Shown here: one piece after another, positions 17,556 to 26,247 of the stretch
Layout: each line of letters opens with the position of its first letter
How positions within the stretch are numbered: the first letter of the stretch is position 1
Origin: Niveispirillum irakense DSM 11586
GTDB lineage: Bacteria > Pseudomonadota > Alphaproteobacteria > Azospirillales > Azospirillaceae
Length of the DNA: 64,000 nt
Assembly: GCF_000429645.1 (NCBI RefSeq)
Contig: NZ_AUCG01000023.1
Location: forward strand, 124,001 to 188,000
Direction of reading: 5' to 3'
Program-made: the position numbers and the translations under genes
The notes under the pieces: model-generated
Seen by the model: only the letters and a program-made list of their open reading frames with translations
Told to the model about the DNA's origin: nothing
Database searches by the model: none

Positions 17556-20500
17556 TGGCGGGATGGCTGATTGAGAATGCGGCCTGGGTTGTTGCCGGTC
17601 TTCTGGCCCTGGCGCTGCTGGTGCTGCTGGCTCTCTACATTGCCTTGCGCCGCAATCAGAAGGCGGAGGCGGCCAAAGCTGCCCAGGCGGCGAGGCAGGG
17701 CATGGTTCTGGCGCCTGATGAGGGGAAGGCGGCCAGCGCTTCTGGTTCCCTGCCGACCATGCTGGCCTTCCGCACAGTCCTGAAACGCCTGACAGAGCGA
17801 TCCGGCATCCGGTCTCCCTATACCCTGCCCTGGGTGCTTTTGCTGGGGGATGCCGGTACGGGCAAGACCAGTTTCGCCCGTTCCGCCGGTTTGCCGCGCC
17901 TGCTGGCTGATCTGGACACGCCGGCGGGTGAGGATGCGACGCTCCATTGTTTTGAAAATGGCGTGCTGATCGACAGCGCTGCCCGCGCCGCCTTCACCCC
18001 CGATGGGCGCCCCAGTGCCAATGACGCCTGGCGGCGCCTGATGCGGGCGGTGCAATGGTACCGCCCGCAGCGGGGTCTGGACGGGGTCATCCTGGCCATT
18101 TCTGCTACCGATCTGATCGGGCCCCATGCACTGGGCACGGAGATGCTGGCCATCAAGGGCGATGCGTTCCAGGCCCAGTTCTGGGATTTGCAGCGCCGGG
18201 TGGGGTTGCGGCTGCCGGTCTATGTCGTGGTCACGCAATGCGACCATGTGCCAGGCTTTTCCGCTTTCTGGCAATCGGTGCCCGAAGGCGGGGCAGGGAC
18301 CATGCTGGGCTGGTCCGCACCGCGCGCGATCGATAAATCCTTCGATCCCGCCGATATCGACCAGGCGATGGCGGAAGTGACGGCATCGCTTTGGGCGCAT
18401 TATGTCGATGCGGCGGCGATGCTGGACAAGCCGCTGGACCCGGACGGGATGTTCCGCCTGCCGGGTGAATTTCCGGCCCTTGCCGGGCCGTTGAAGATTT
18501 TTCTTGCCCGCGCGCTGCGGGCTGCCGCTTTCCAGGAAACCCATTTCCTGCGCGGGGTCTGGTTTACCGGTGCCGCCGATGCGGATGCAACGGAAACGGC
18601 GGATATGCTGGTGGCCCCCGCTTCCGGAGGCACCAGCCTTTCGACCGCCCTGGCCACCTTGCGTGCGGGGCCGGCTGCGGCAAGCCCAAGCCCGTCCCCG
18701 CCACCGCAACGCTTGCCGCGGCTTCTGTTCGTCACCGACCTTCTGGCTGATAAGGTGTTTGCCGAAACCGGCTTGGCGCAAGCTGCCCGCACCGGGCTGG
18801 TGGCCCGCACCCGGACCAGCTTGACCGCACAGGCGGCCCTGGTGGTGACGACCCTGGTCCTGGCGACGGGGCTGTTCCTGTCCGATCTTTCCCTGCGGCA
18901 ACTGACAGCGCAATTGGAACCGCCGCTGGCCCTGGTGCGCGAGGAAATGAGCAACGCAGCCCTGGCCGATGACCAACAGTTCCGGAGCGCCGCCGCCCAT
19001 CGCCTGCTAACCTATTTCGAGGCAATCAGCCGCGGCTCCCTTGTGTATGGCTTCATTCCCTCGTCCTGGGCCGGGACCCTGGATGCCAATGTGTCCCGCA
19101 TGTTCGGCGACGGGCTGGATCATCTGGTCCTGGCGCAGCTTCGCACAGAACTGGAGCGGCGCTATATCCAGCTTCGTGATGTGCCGCCGGTTGATACGAT
19201 CCTGCCCGCCACCAGCCATCACCTTTCCGGCGCTGCTGATGTGGAAACGATGGAAGCCTATCTGCGCAAGGTGCAGGGACTGGACCGGCTGGCTGCGGAA
19301 TATGCCGGTGCCAACAAAGGGTCGGTGGAGAAGCTGGCCGATCTTTCGAACAACCTTTACGGCACCCGTCTGGATGGGAATTTTGCCCATAATTCAGGGC
19401 TTTACCTGCGGGGGCTGCATCAGGTCCGGATTGATCCGCTGCCCCATGACCATGCAAGGCAGATCCGGTCTGTTGTTGGTGTGATGGCGGCAGGGTTGCT
19501 CCGGCGCATTGGTCCGGAGGGGGAGATATCAACCCGCGTGCGCCGTCTGGCAGAAGCGGTGGCCGATGTACGCCAGCCGCGCCAGGGGCAGGATCTGGGG
19601 CAACGTATGCAGGATCTGGCCGCCGGCCTGATGGATGTGCGCCAGATGCTGGACGATCCTGGCATGCTGTGGCTGGCCAGCGATGATATCGCCACCAGCC
19701 CCGCCATCTCCGATCTGATGGCTTTGATGAATACGCCATCCATCGGACCGGAGCAGCGAAACCAGTTTTTGCTGGATATCCGCGCCGCGCATCATGCGTT
19801 GGTCAAACGGCTGATGGAAATCCCGGATGGGGAGGGGGGCACCATCCTCGTCCGGTCGGGCACCGGCGTCGGCCTGCGGTTGAACGACCGGCTGCACGCC
19901 CTGTCCGATCATTTCCAGCCGGCGCTGAACCGGCCTTTCATGCGCCAATATCCGCATGTGTCACTCTCCAACCCGCCCGTCGCCGGCTCTGGTCAGGTGA
20001 TGAGCTGGGACCCGCTGGGTCTGCAGCAGGTGCTGCACACCTATCGTTCCTATGAGGAATTCCGCGCCGTCGATCTGTCCCGTATCCCGGCTGATTTCCA
20101 GAGTGCGGTGGAGCGGATGGGCCGTCAGCGGCTGGAAGCGGCCCTGCGCACGGAACTGGCGGCGGCCCAGCGTATCCAGCGCAGTGCTGACCGGTTCCAC
20201 GATTTTGGCGAGGCGGCGCTGACGGCCGAGATCAATGATCTTCGGCAAGTGTCGGAACTATTGGTTTCCGTCATTTCCGTCCTGGCCCAGAACCGGCTGG
20301 ATGGGCTGCATGACGAGTTGCGCCGGGTGGTGCGTACCCATGTCGACGGGCTGCTGACCGAGGTGGATGAACTGACCGGCATGGAATCCTTTTATGAGCC
20401 GGTGGATGATTTCACGGGCTGGGATGGGCGGGGCTCCCTGTTGGAGGCGGCATTTTATACGCCCGATGATGTCGCGATGGCCCAGTATCTGGATAATACG

Positions 20501-21697
20501 CGGGGCCGCCTGGAGCATCTCTGGAACCATATGGCCGCCCCGCTGGTGGATTTGATGGGCCGTAATGAGTTGGGCAGCGGCTGGCAGGGCTCCAACTCCC
20601 TGTTTTTCTGGCAGTCCATTGGTCAGGGATTGCAGCGCTATCAGGCCAAGGCCCCCGGCAATGGGCTGATGGTGCTGGAAAATTTCCTGCGCACGGACAT
20701 TGCTCAGATCAACCTGGATAATTGCGAAGCCAAGCTGGCTGACCCTGGCGCCGTGGTATCGGGCGATTTCTTCATCCAGCAGCGCGACAGCATCCGCACC
20801 CGTTTGCTGGAGCGATGCCGGACCCTGATGGGGGCGGCAATCGATACCGATTATGCCCGGCTGGCCGATGGTTTCAACCGCACACTGGCCGGCCATTACC
20901 CCTTCGTGGGAACGGGCGAGGATGTGGATGGCGATCTGCCGGAAGCCGATCCTGACGCTGTGGCCCGCTTCCTGCGCGAATATGCAGGCAATGCCGATCG
21001 GTTGCGCAAAGCAATTGAAATCCGCGCCAAGCGGGACCGGACACAGCAAGCAGCCTTGAATTTCCTGGATCAGATGGATCAGGTCCAGGCCTTCATGGCG
21101 CCCTTTGCCGCACCGCTGGATACGCCGGTTGACGGGCCGGCCGCTTATCAGGTGGCGGCAGAATTCCGCGTCAACCGCCAGCGGGAGATGGAAGGCAACC
21201 AGATCATCGAATGGGTCTTGCAGTCCGGGGCGCAGGAACTGCGGGTCGGCGACGAAAGCAAGTCCATCCCCTGGCGTCCGGGTGACCCGATATCCCTTCA
21301 TCTGCGCTGGGCAAAGGATGGTTCCACCGTGCCCCAGGCGTTGGCCGACCAACCCTATATTGATGGGCTGACAGCATCCTTTGCCTATAAGGGCCGCTGG
21401 TCCTTGCTGCGCCTGTTGCAGGCGCACCGGTCCAGTTTCCAGGATTTTGGCCAGGGCGGTGATCGTCAGCCGCATACGCTGCGGTTTGATATTCCGACCG
21501 CGCCGGCCGCCCCGGTGACGCCCTTGATGCCCGCATCCACACAGCCGACGGGGGAAACCCGGGTCTTTATCCGCGTCGTCCTGGCGTCCGATGCACCAGG
21601 AACAGATGGGGCGCCGGGCCAGAAGCGGCGCCATGTGCTGCCCACATTCCCGGCCAAGGCACCGGGCCTTTCCGGACCCAGCGGGGGAGAGATGTGA
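17552..21697 (+). CDS. tssM: T6SS inner-membrane protein TssM (IcmF family)
   Basis: 1381 residues, at the long end of the family. Two hydrophobic segments lie near the N-terminus (WVVAGLLALALLVLLALYIAL), and a third near residues 425-450 (AALVVTTLVLATGLFLSDL) precedes the large periplasmic domain. The cytoplasmic part contains a P-loop, LLGDAGTGKTSFARS at about residue 95-110, so nucleotide binding is plausible in this member (some TssM proteins have lost it). The periplasmic IcmF/DUF1215-type domains and a C-terminal beta-domain (YKGRWSLLRLLQ) follow. With TssL and TssJ it spans the envelope and docks the baseplate. Start ATGATG overlaps tssL. Confidence 0.94.
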   Translation: MMAGWLIENAAWVVAGLLALALLVLLALYIALRRNQKAEAAKAAQAARQGMVLAPDEGKAASASGSLPTMLAFRTVLKRLTERSGIRSPYTLPWVLLLGDAGTGKTSFARSAGLPRLLADLDTPAGEDATLHCFENGVLIDSAARAAFTPDGRPSANDAWRRLMRAVQWYRPQRGLDGVILAISATDLIGPHALGTEMLAIKGDAFQAQFWDLQRRVGLRLPVYVVVTQCDHVPGFSAFWQSVPEGGAGTMLGWSAPRAIDKSFDPADIDQAMAEVTASLWAHYVDAAAMLDKPLDPDGMFRLPGEFPALAGPLKIFLARALRAAAFQETHFLRGVWFTGAADADATETADMLVAPASGGTSLSTALATLRAGPAAASPSPSPPPQRLPRLLFVTDLLADKVFAETGLAQAARTGLVARTRTSLTAQAALVVTTLVLATGLFLSDLSLRQLTAQLEPPLALVREEMSNAALADDQQFRSAAAHRLLTYFEAISRGSLVYGFIPSSWAGTLDANVSRMFGDGLDHLVLAQLRTELERRYIQLRDVPPVDTILPATSHHLSGAADVETMEAYLRKVQGLDRLAAEYAGANKGSVEKLADLSNNLYGTRLDGNFAHNSGLYLRGLHQVRIDPLPHDHARQIRSVVGVMAAGLLRRIGPEGEISTRVRRLAEAVADVRQPRQGQDLGQRMQDLAAGLMDVRQMLDDPGMLWLASDDIATSPAISDLMALMNTPSIGPEQRNQFLLDIRAAHHALVKRLMEIPDGEGGTILVRSGTGVGLRLNDRLHALSDHFQPALNRPFMRQYPHVSLSNPPVAGSGQVMSWDPLGLQQVLHTYRSYEEFRAVDLSRIPADFQSAVERMGRQRLEAALRTELAAAQRIQRSADRFHDFGEAALTAEINDLRQVSELLVSVISVLAQNRLDGLHDELRRVVRTHVDGLLTEVDELTGMESFYEPVDDFTGWDGRGSLLEAAFYTPDDVAMAQYLDNTRGRLEHLWNHMAAPLVDLMGRNELGSGWQGSNSLFFWQSIGQGLQRYQAKAPGNGLMVLENFLRTDIAQINLDNCEAKLADPGAVVSGDFFIQQRDSIRTRLLERCRTLMGAAIDTDYARLADGFNRTLAGHYPFVGTGEDVDGDLPEADPDAVARFLREYAGNADRLRKAIEIRAKRDRTQQAALNFLDQMDQVQAFMAPFAAPLDTPVDGPAAYQVAAEFRVNRQREMEGNQIIEWVLQSGAQELRVGDESKSIPWRPGDPISLHLRWAKDGSTVPQALADQPYIDGLTASFAYKGRWSLLRLLQAHRSSFQDFGQGGDRQPHTLRFDIPTAPAAPVTPLMPASTQPTGETRVFIRVVLASDAPGTDGAPGQKRRHVLPTFPAKAPGLSGPSGGEM

Positions 21698-22821
21698 TGA
21701 ACCGGCCAGCCGATCCCGCCCTGCTGTTGGATATCAAGACCTTGCTGGCCCCCATCCCGGGGGGGGATCCCGCCGGTGAGGATATCCGCTATGGCGGGGA
21801 ATATGATCTGATCAAGGAAGCGCGGCGGGAGGAGGTCGACCTGCCGCAAGGCGTCTGGAAGGCCGACCGCAAGCGCGCCGAATGGGGTGAGGTGATCCGG
21901 CTGGCCGTGGCCACTTTGACCAACCGGGCGAAGGATTTGCAGGTCGCCGCCTGGCTATGCGAGGCGCTGCTGCCCCGTCATGGTGCAGCGGGCCTTGCTG
22001 CCGGTCTGGAACTGCTGGCCGGTTTGCTGGAACAGTTCGGGACGGAAGCCCATCCCCGCGCGGACGAAGATGGCGACCTGTCCCGCCGGGCCCTGATCTT
22101 TGAATGGTTGAATGAGCGGCTGGTCGTGCTGCTGCTGACCCTGCCGGTTACGGTGCCCCCGGCCGACCGGGAAAATGGGCTGACTTTCGGCGATTATCTG
22201 AACAGCCAGCGTCTGCAGGCCATGGCGGGCCGGGAAAGCAGGCCGTCCCCGCGTGGCGGCCCGGCCCCGGTGACGCTGCAGATGTTCAACGCCACGGCAA
22301 GGGCCACGCCAACCCCGTTCTATCGCAGCCTTTTCCAAGCGCTATGGGCCTCTGCCCAGGCTTTGGAACGGTTGAACGCGGCGCTGGACGGGGATTTAGG
22401 CCGGCAGGCGCCGTCCCTGCACGATCTGTCGCAACGGCTGCATGATATGGGGCAATGGGTGCTGGTCACCCTGCGCGAGAGGGGGGAGGAACCGCACATG
22501 GTGCATGAGGAGGAAGAAGCCGCCCCGTCCGCATCTTCAGAGCCGGCGGATGACGCGGCGATGGAGGAGGGAGAGGCAGCGGCGCCTGTCCCGCTGCCCA
22601 CGGCGGGTGCCATCGCCAGCCGGCGCGATGCCTATCGGCAATTGGCGGAGATTGCGGACTATCTGGCCAAGACAGAGCCGCACAGCCCCGCCCCCTATCT
22701 GTTGAACCGCATCGTGCAATGGCGGGATCTGCCCCTGCCGGCACTGCTGCTGGAATTGAGCCGTGGCCGGCGCGATGTCGCCGCCATCTTCGAACTTCTC
22801 GGCTTGCCGGAGGAAGGGTAG
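21697..22821 (+). CDS. tssA: T6SS assembly protein TssA
   Basis: About 374 residues with an N-terminal ImpA domain (LLAPIPGGDPAGEDIRYGGEYDLIKEARREE, then DWxEV-like AEWGEVIRLA and DLQVAAWLCEALL). An acidic linker rich in Glu/Ala occurs around residues 270-300. The C-terminal region (YRQLAEIADYLAKTEPHSPAPYLLNRIVQW, LPALLLEL) is the short TssA type that caps or primes sheath polymerisation. ATG at 21697 has GGGAGA upstream and shares one base with the tssM stop; a GTG at 21694 is an alternative. A 139-bp gap with AT-rich sequence (TTAATATTTAG) follows, where a second promoter for tssB onward may lie. Confidence 0.9.
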   Translation: MNRPADPALLLDIKTLLAPIPGGDPAGEDIRYGGEYDLIKEARREEVDLPQGVWKADRKRAEWGEVIRLAVATLTNRAKDLQVAAWLCEALLPRHGAAGLAAGLELLAGLLEQFGTEAHPRADEDGDLSRRALIFEWLNERLVVLLLTLPVTVPPADRENGLTFGDYLNSQRLQAMAGRESRPSPRGGPAPVTLQMFNATARATPTPFYRSLFQALWASAQALERLNAALDGDLGRQAPSLHDLSQRLHDMGQWVLVTLRERGEEPHMVHEEEEAAPSASSEPADDAAMEEGEAAAPVPLPTAGAIASRRDAYRQLAEIADYLAKTEPHSPAPYLLNRIVQWRDLPLPALLLELSRGRRDVAAIFELLGLPEEG

Positions 22822-22960
22822 CGCCGGGCGGGATGACATGTGGTTGAGCATGTCTTAATATTTAGCATCTTTGAGTTGATTTGCGTATAAGTCTGTTCAT
22901 CCCTCGAAAGTCGTGGGCGCGGTCCTATCCCCGGCGCCTTGAACGGAAGGAGAAAGTGCA

Positions 22961-23464
22961 ATGGCCGACAGTACACAGCAAAAGCTGGGCCGGGTGCGTC
23001 CGCCGCGTGTCCAGATCACCTATGATGTTGAAACCGGTGGTGCGATCGAGAAGAAGGAACTTCCCTTCATCGTCGGCATCATGGCCGATCTGTCCGGCAA
23101 GCCGGCGGAAGCCCTGGCCCCGGTCAAGGATCGCAAGTTCGTGGAGATCGACCGCGACAATTTCAATGATGTGCTGGCGTCCGCTGCGCCGCGGCTGGCC
23201 CTGCGCGTGCCCAACCGGCTGGTCAAGGACAGTGACGAGCAGTTGGGCATCGAGCTGAACTTCACCCATATGGATGATTTCAGCCCCGTAGAGGTGATGG
23301 AACAGGTGCCGGCGCTGAAAGCGCTGATGGATGCGCGCAAGCGCCTGCGCGACCTGCTGACCAAGCTGGACGGCAATGACGAGCTGGACAGCCTGCTGAG
23401 CCAGGTGGTGCGGAACACCGAAGACCAGGCCGAGCTGAAGAAGCAGCTTGGCAGTCCTGAATAA
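22961..23464 (+). CDS. tssB: T6SS contractile sheath small subunit TssB (VipA)
   Basis: 167 residues. The family signature is clear: QKLGRVRPPRVQITYDVETGG, KKELPFIVGIMADLSG, FVEIDRDNFNDVL, and C-terminal LRDLLTKLDGNDELDSLL. It intertwines with TssC to build the cytoplasmic contractile sheath. A very good ribosome site (AAGGAGAAAGTGCA) precedes the ATG. It opens the tssB-C-hcp-E-F-G segment, 74 bp ahead of tssC. Confidence 0.96.
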   Translation: MADSTQQKLGRVRPPRVQITYDVETGGAIEKKELPFIVGIMADLSGKPAEALAPVKDRKFVEIDRDNFNDVLASAAPRLALRVPNRLVKDSDEQLGIELNFTHMDDFSPVEVMEQVPALKALMDARKRLRDLLTKLDGNDELDSLLSQVVRNTEDQAELKKQLGSPE

Positions 23465-23538
23465 GCCGGCCGCAAAGGCCCATCCATCAACGCTGTATCC
23501 TGCGCCCTGGAGGCGCGGATCCCCCACGGGAGGCTCTT

Positions 23539-25014
23539 ATGGCTGAGAAAGAGGAAAGCGCGGCCGGCGCCGACACCGCGCCCGCGACGCTTCTGGATAA
23601 GATCATTGTCGAGGGCAAGCTGGCCCGCGATGACAGCCAGCGCGGTTTCGCCCGCGATCTGGTGGCTGAATTCGTCAATTCCGTCCTGGCCGAAGGTGGC
23701 ACGGTCGGCAATGACGTTGTCGCCATGATCAATGACAAGATCGCCCAGATCGACGATCTTCTGTCCGATCAGTTGAACGAAATCCTGCACAACGAGGAAT
23801 TCCAGAAGCTGGAAGCCTCCTGGCGCGGCCTCTCCTACCTGGTCTTCAATTCGGAGACCGGCACCAAGCTGAAGCTCCGCCTGCTGAATATTACCAAGGC
23901 GGAATTGTTGAAGGATCTGGAGAAGGCGGTCGAGTTCGACCAGTCGGCCCTGTTCAAGAAGGTGTACGAGGAAGAGTACGGCACCTTCGGCGGCAACCCC
24001 TATTCCATGCTGGTTGGCGATTACGAATTTGGTCGCCATCCGCAGGATACCAAGTTGCTGGAACTGGTATCCAACGTGGCCGCCGCTGCCCATGCCCCGT
24101 TCATCGCTGCGGCCAGCCCGCGCCTGTTCGATATGGACAGCTTCACCGAACTGGGCGTGCCGCGCGATCTGTCCAAGATCTTCGAGAGCATGGAGCTGGT
24201 GAAGTGGCGGTCCTTCCGCAACAGCGAAGACAGCCGCTATGTCACGCTGGCACTGCCGCATGTGCTGCTGCGCCTGCCCTATGGCCCCAACACGGTGCCG
24301 GTGGAAGGTGTTGATTTCGTTGAGGATACGGACGGTCGCGACCACAAGAAATATCTGTGGGGCAATGCCGCCTATGTCCTGGCCCAGCGCATCACCAACG
24401 CCTTCTCCAAATATGGCTGGACGGCGGCCATTCGCGGGGTGGAAGGCGGCGGCAAGGTCGAGGGCCTGCCGACCCATACGTTCCGCACCGACGAAGGCGA
24501 TATCGCGCTGAAATGCCCGACGGAGATCGCCATCACCGACCGGCGCGAGAAGGAGCTGAATGACCTGGGCTTCGTCTCCCTGGTCCATTGCAAGGGCACG
24601 GACTATGCCGCCTTCTTCGGCGGCCAGACCACCAACAAGCCGCGCCTTTACAATACCGACAGCGCCAATGCCAACAGCCGTATCTCCGCGATGCTGCCCT
24701 ATGTGCTGAACGCATCGCGTTTCGCGCATTATATCAAGGTCATCATGCGCGACAAGATCGGCAGCTTCATGACCAAGGAAGATGTGCAGGGCTTCCTGAA
24801 CACCTGGATCATGGATTACGTGCTGGGCAAGGATGATGCCGGTCAGGAACTGAAGGCGAAATACCCGCTGCGCGAAGCCCGCGTCGATGTGTTCGACGTG
24901 CCGGGCAAGCCCGGCTGCTATCGCGCCACGGTCTTCCTGCGGCCGCATTTCCAGTTGGAGGAGCTGACCGCTTCCATCCGGCTGGTGGCGGAACTGCCGG
25001 CCCCGGCAGCCTGA
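23539..25014 (+). CDS. tssC: T6SS contractile sheath large subunit TssC (VipB)
   Basis: 491 residues, the usual TssC length. Landmarks: LDKIIVEGKLARDDSQRGFARDLVAEFV, LNEILHNEEFQKLEASWRGLSYLV, YGTFGGNPYSMLVGDYEFGRHPQD, and C-terminal RATVFLRPHFQLEELTASIRLVAELP. It forms the outer layer of the sheath and carries the helix recognised by ClpV. GGGAGGC lies upstream of the ATG. It follows tssB directly and precedes hcp by 89 bp. Confidence 0.97.
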   Translation: MAEKEESAAGADTAPATLLDKIIVEGKLARDDSQRGFARDLVAEFVNSVLAEGGTVGNDVVAMINDKIAQIDDLLSDQLNEILHNEEFQKLEASWRGLSYLVFNSETGTKLKLRLLNITKAELLKDLEKAVEFDQSALFKKVYEEEYGTFGGNPYSMLVGDYEFGRHPQDTKLLELVSNVAAAAHAPFIAAASPRLFDMDSFTELGVPRDLSKIFESMELVKWRSFRNSEDSRYVTLALPHVLLRLPYGPNTVPVEGVDFVEDTDGRDHKKYLWGNAAYVLAQRITNAFSKYGWTAAIRGVEGGGKVEGLPTHTFRTDEGDIALKCPTEIAITDRREKELNDLGFVSLVHCKGTDYAAFFGGQTTNKPRLYNTDSANANSRISAMLPYVLNASRFAHYIKVIMRDKIGSFMTKEDVQGFLNTWIMDYVLGKDDAGQELKAKYPLREARVDVFDVPGKPGCYRATVFLRPHFQLEELTASIRLVAELPAPAA

Positions 25015-25103
25015 TCCACGGTTCTCGCCCGGTTGCCACGCGGCGGCCGGGTCGGCCCCTTGCGCCCTAATCCAAGAACCACATCGCGAAACGGAGAATT
25101 GCC

Positions 25104-25604
25104 ATGGCCGGCAATATGTTCCTGAAGCTGACGGGGCCCGCTATCACGGGTGAAAGCACCGACAGCAGCCATACCGGTGAAATCCAGGTCCTGTCCTGGA
25201 GCCATTCCTTCAACCAGCCCACCTCACCCACGCGCAGCAGCGCCGGCGGCGGCACGGTGGAACAGGCCAACCATTCCGACTTCAGTTTCACCAAATATAC
25301 TGACGCCTCCACCGACGATCTGTTGAAGATGTGCTGGAGCGGCAAGCATATCGAGAAAGGCGTTTTCTGCGCCTATCGCGCCAATGGCGACAACAAGCCG
25401 GTGAAATATCTGGAAATCACGTTGGAGAAGATCATCGTCTCCAACGTGTCCGTTGGCGGCGGCACCGGTGACGTGCCGACGGAGACGGTGACGCTGAGCT
25501 ATGCCATCGTCGAGTATAAATACATCCCGCAGAAGGAAGATGACGGCACGGGTGAAGGTGCCCAGCCCGTCAAGCATGACCTGATGAAGCAGGAAGTGTC
25601 GTAA
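25104..25604 (+). CDS. hcp: Hcp, T6SS inner tube protein (TssD)
   Basis: 166 residues: MFLKLTGPAITGESTDSSHTGEIQVLSWSHSF at the N-terminus, then SFTKYTDASTDDLLKMCWSG and LEITLEKIIVSNVSVGGG, the beta-barrel strands of Hcp. Hexameric rings stack to form the tube expelled on contraction. Codon usage is strongly biased, as expected for a highly made protein. ACGGAGA precedes the ATG. It is followed by a strong stem-loop (25612-25646) that probably limits read-through into tssE and so raises hcp output relative to baseplate genes. Confidence 0.96.
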   Translation: MAGNMFLKLTGPAITGESTDSSHTGEIQVLSWSHSFNQPTSPTRSSAGGGTVEQANHSDFSFTKYTDASTDDLLKMCWSGKHIEKGVFCAYRANGDNKPVKYLEITLEKIIVSNVSVGGGTGDVPTETVTLSYAIVEYKYIPQKEDDGTGEGAQPVKHDLMKQEVS

Positions 25605-25611
25605 GACGTGG

Positions 25612-25646
25612 GGCCGGTTTGGATGACATGTCGATCCGAACCGGCC
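25612..25646 (+). terminator. Stem-loop after hcp (attenuator)
   Basis: GGCCGGTTTGGAT and ATCCGAACCGGCC pair along 13 positions with one G-U pair and a 9-nt loop, followed by a weak T-rich run (TTCGTTCT). Placed 8 bp after the hcp stop and before tssE, it probably acts as a partial terminator or mRNA stabiliser. Confidence 0.6.
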
Positions 25647-25671
25647 TTCGTTCTGCGACGATTGATAATCC

Positions 25672-26247
25672 ATGAATGGCCCCCGCCTTCTTCCCGGTGC
25701 GCCTGTCCCGCTGTTTGAGCGGCTGGTAGATGCACAGCCCGGTCAGGCTGGCCCTTTGCCGCCCCTGGACCGGGACGGCTTGATCCTGTCCATCGCGGCG
25801 GAAGTGTCGGCATTGCTGAACACGCGGCTGCCGCGCGCCCGCGACGATCTGGCCAAGCGGACGCGGACGGTGCTGGATTATGGCATTGCGGATCTCGCCA
25901 CCTTCCAGCCCTTCAATAATGTGCAGGAGGAAGCGCTGGTGGCGGAACTGACGGCGGCCATCCAGACCTTTGAGCCGCGCCTGATCGCGCCCAAGATCCG
26001 GCTGTACCGGCTGGATGGTGACCGTCGTGCCGCTTTCCTGCGGGAATGGTCGGAACGGGCGGGCCGGTTGGGGCCGAACCAGCAGTTACGCCGCCTGGGT
26101 GGTTGGTTCACCGTGCTGCCGGAAAGCCATGACCGTCTATCGCTGCTGGTGGAACTATCCGGCCAGATCCGGCTGGATGGGCAGGTGGAGCCGGTGAGTT
26201 TCCCCGTTATCATCCGTGACGGGGCAGGAGGATATGATGCCGCGTGA
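25672..26247 (+). CDS. tssE: T6SS baseplate protein TssE (gp25-like)
   Basis: 191 residues with the gp25/lysozyme-like fold of phage baseplate wedges: LPRARDDLAKRTRTVLDYGIADLATFQPFN, then AIQTFEPRLIAPKIRL with the conserved EPRL-type sheath-docking motif. It nucleates sheath assembly on the baseplate. The middle (about residues 120-150, RAAFLREWSERAGRLGPNQQLRRLGGWFTVLPES) is an insertion longer than in most TssE proteins, which are usually 130-170 residues. Its stop overlaps the start of tssF. Confidence 0.88.
   Translation: MNGPRLLPGAPVPLFERLVDAQPGQAGPLPPLDRDGLILSIAAEVSALLNTRLPRARDDLAKRTRTVLDYGIADLATFQPFNNVQEEALVAELTAAIQTFEPRLIAPKIRLYRLDGDRRAAFLREWSERAGRLGPNQQLRRLGGWFTVLPESHDRLSLLVELSGQIRLDGQVEPVSFPVIIRDGAGGYDAA

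Noticed and set aside
17435-19000. 521-codon minus-strand frame opposite tssM
   Set aside because: Shadow frame; the plus strand encodes IcmF with a P-loop and membrane segments.
23020-24948. 642-codon minus-strand frame opposite tssB-tssC
   Set aside because: Spans two well-defined sheath genes on the other strand; an artefact of codon bias in highly expressed genes.
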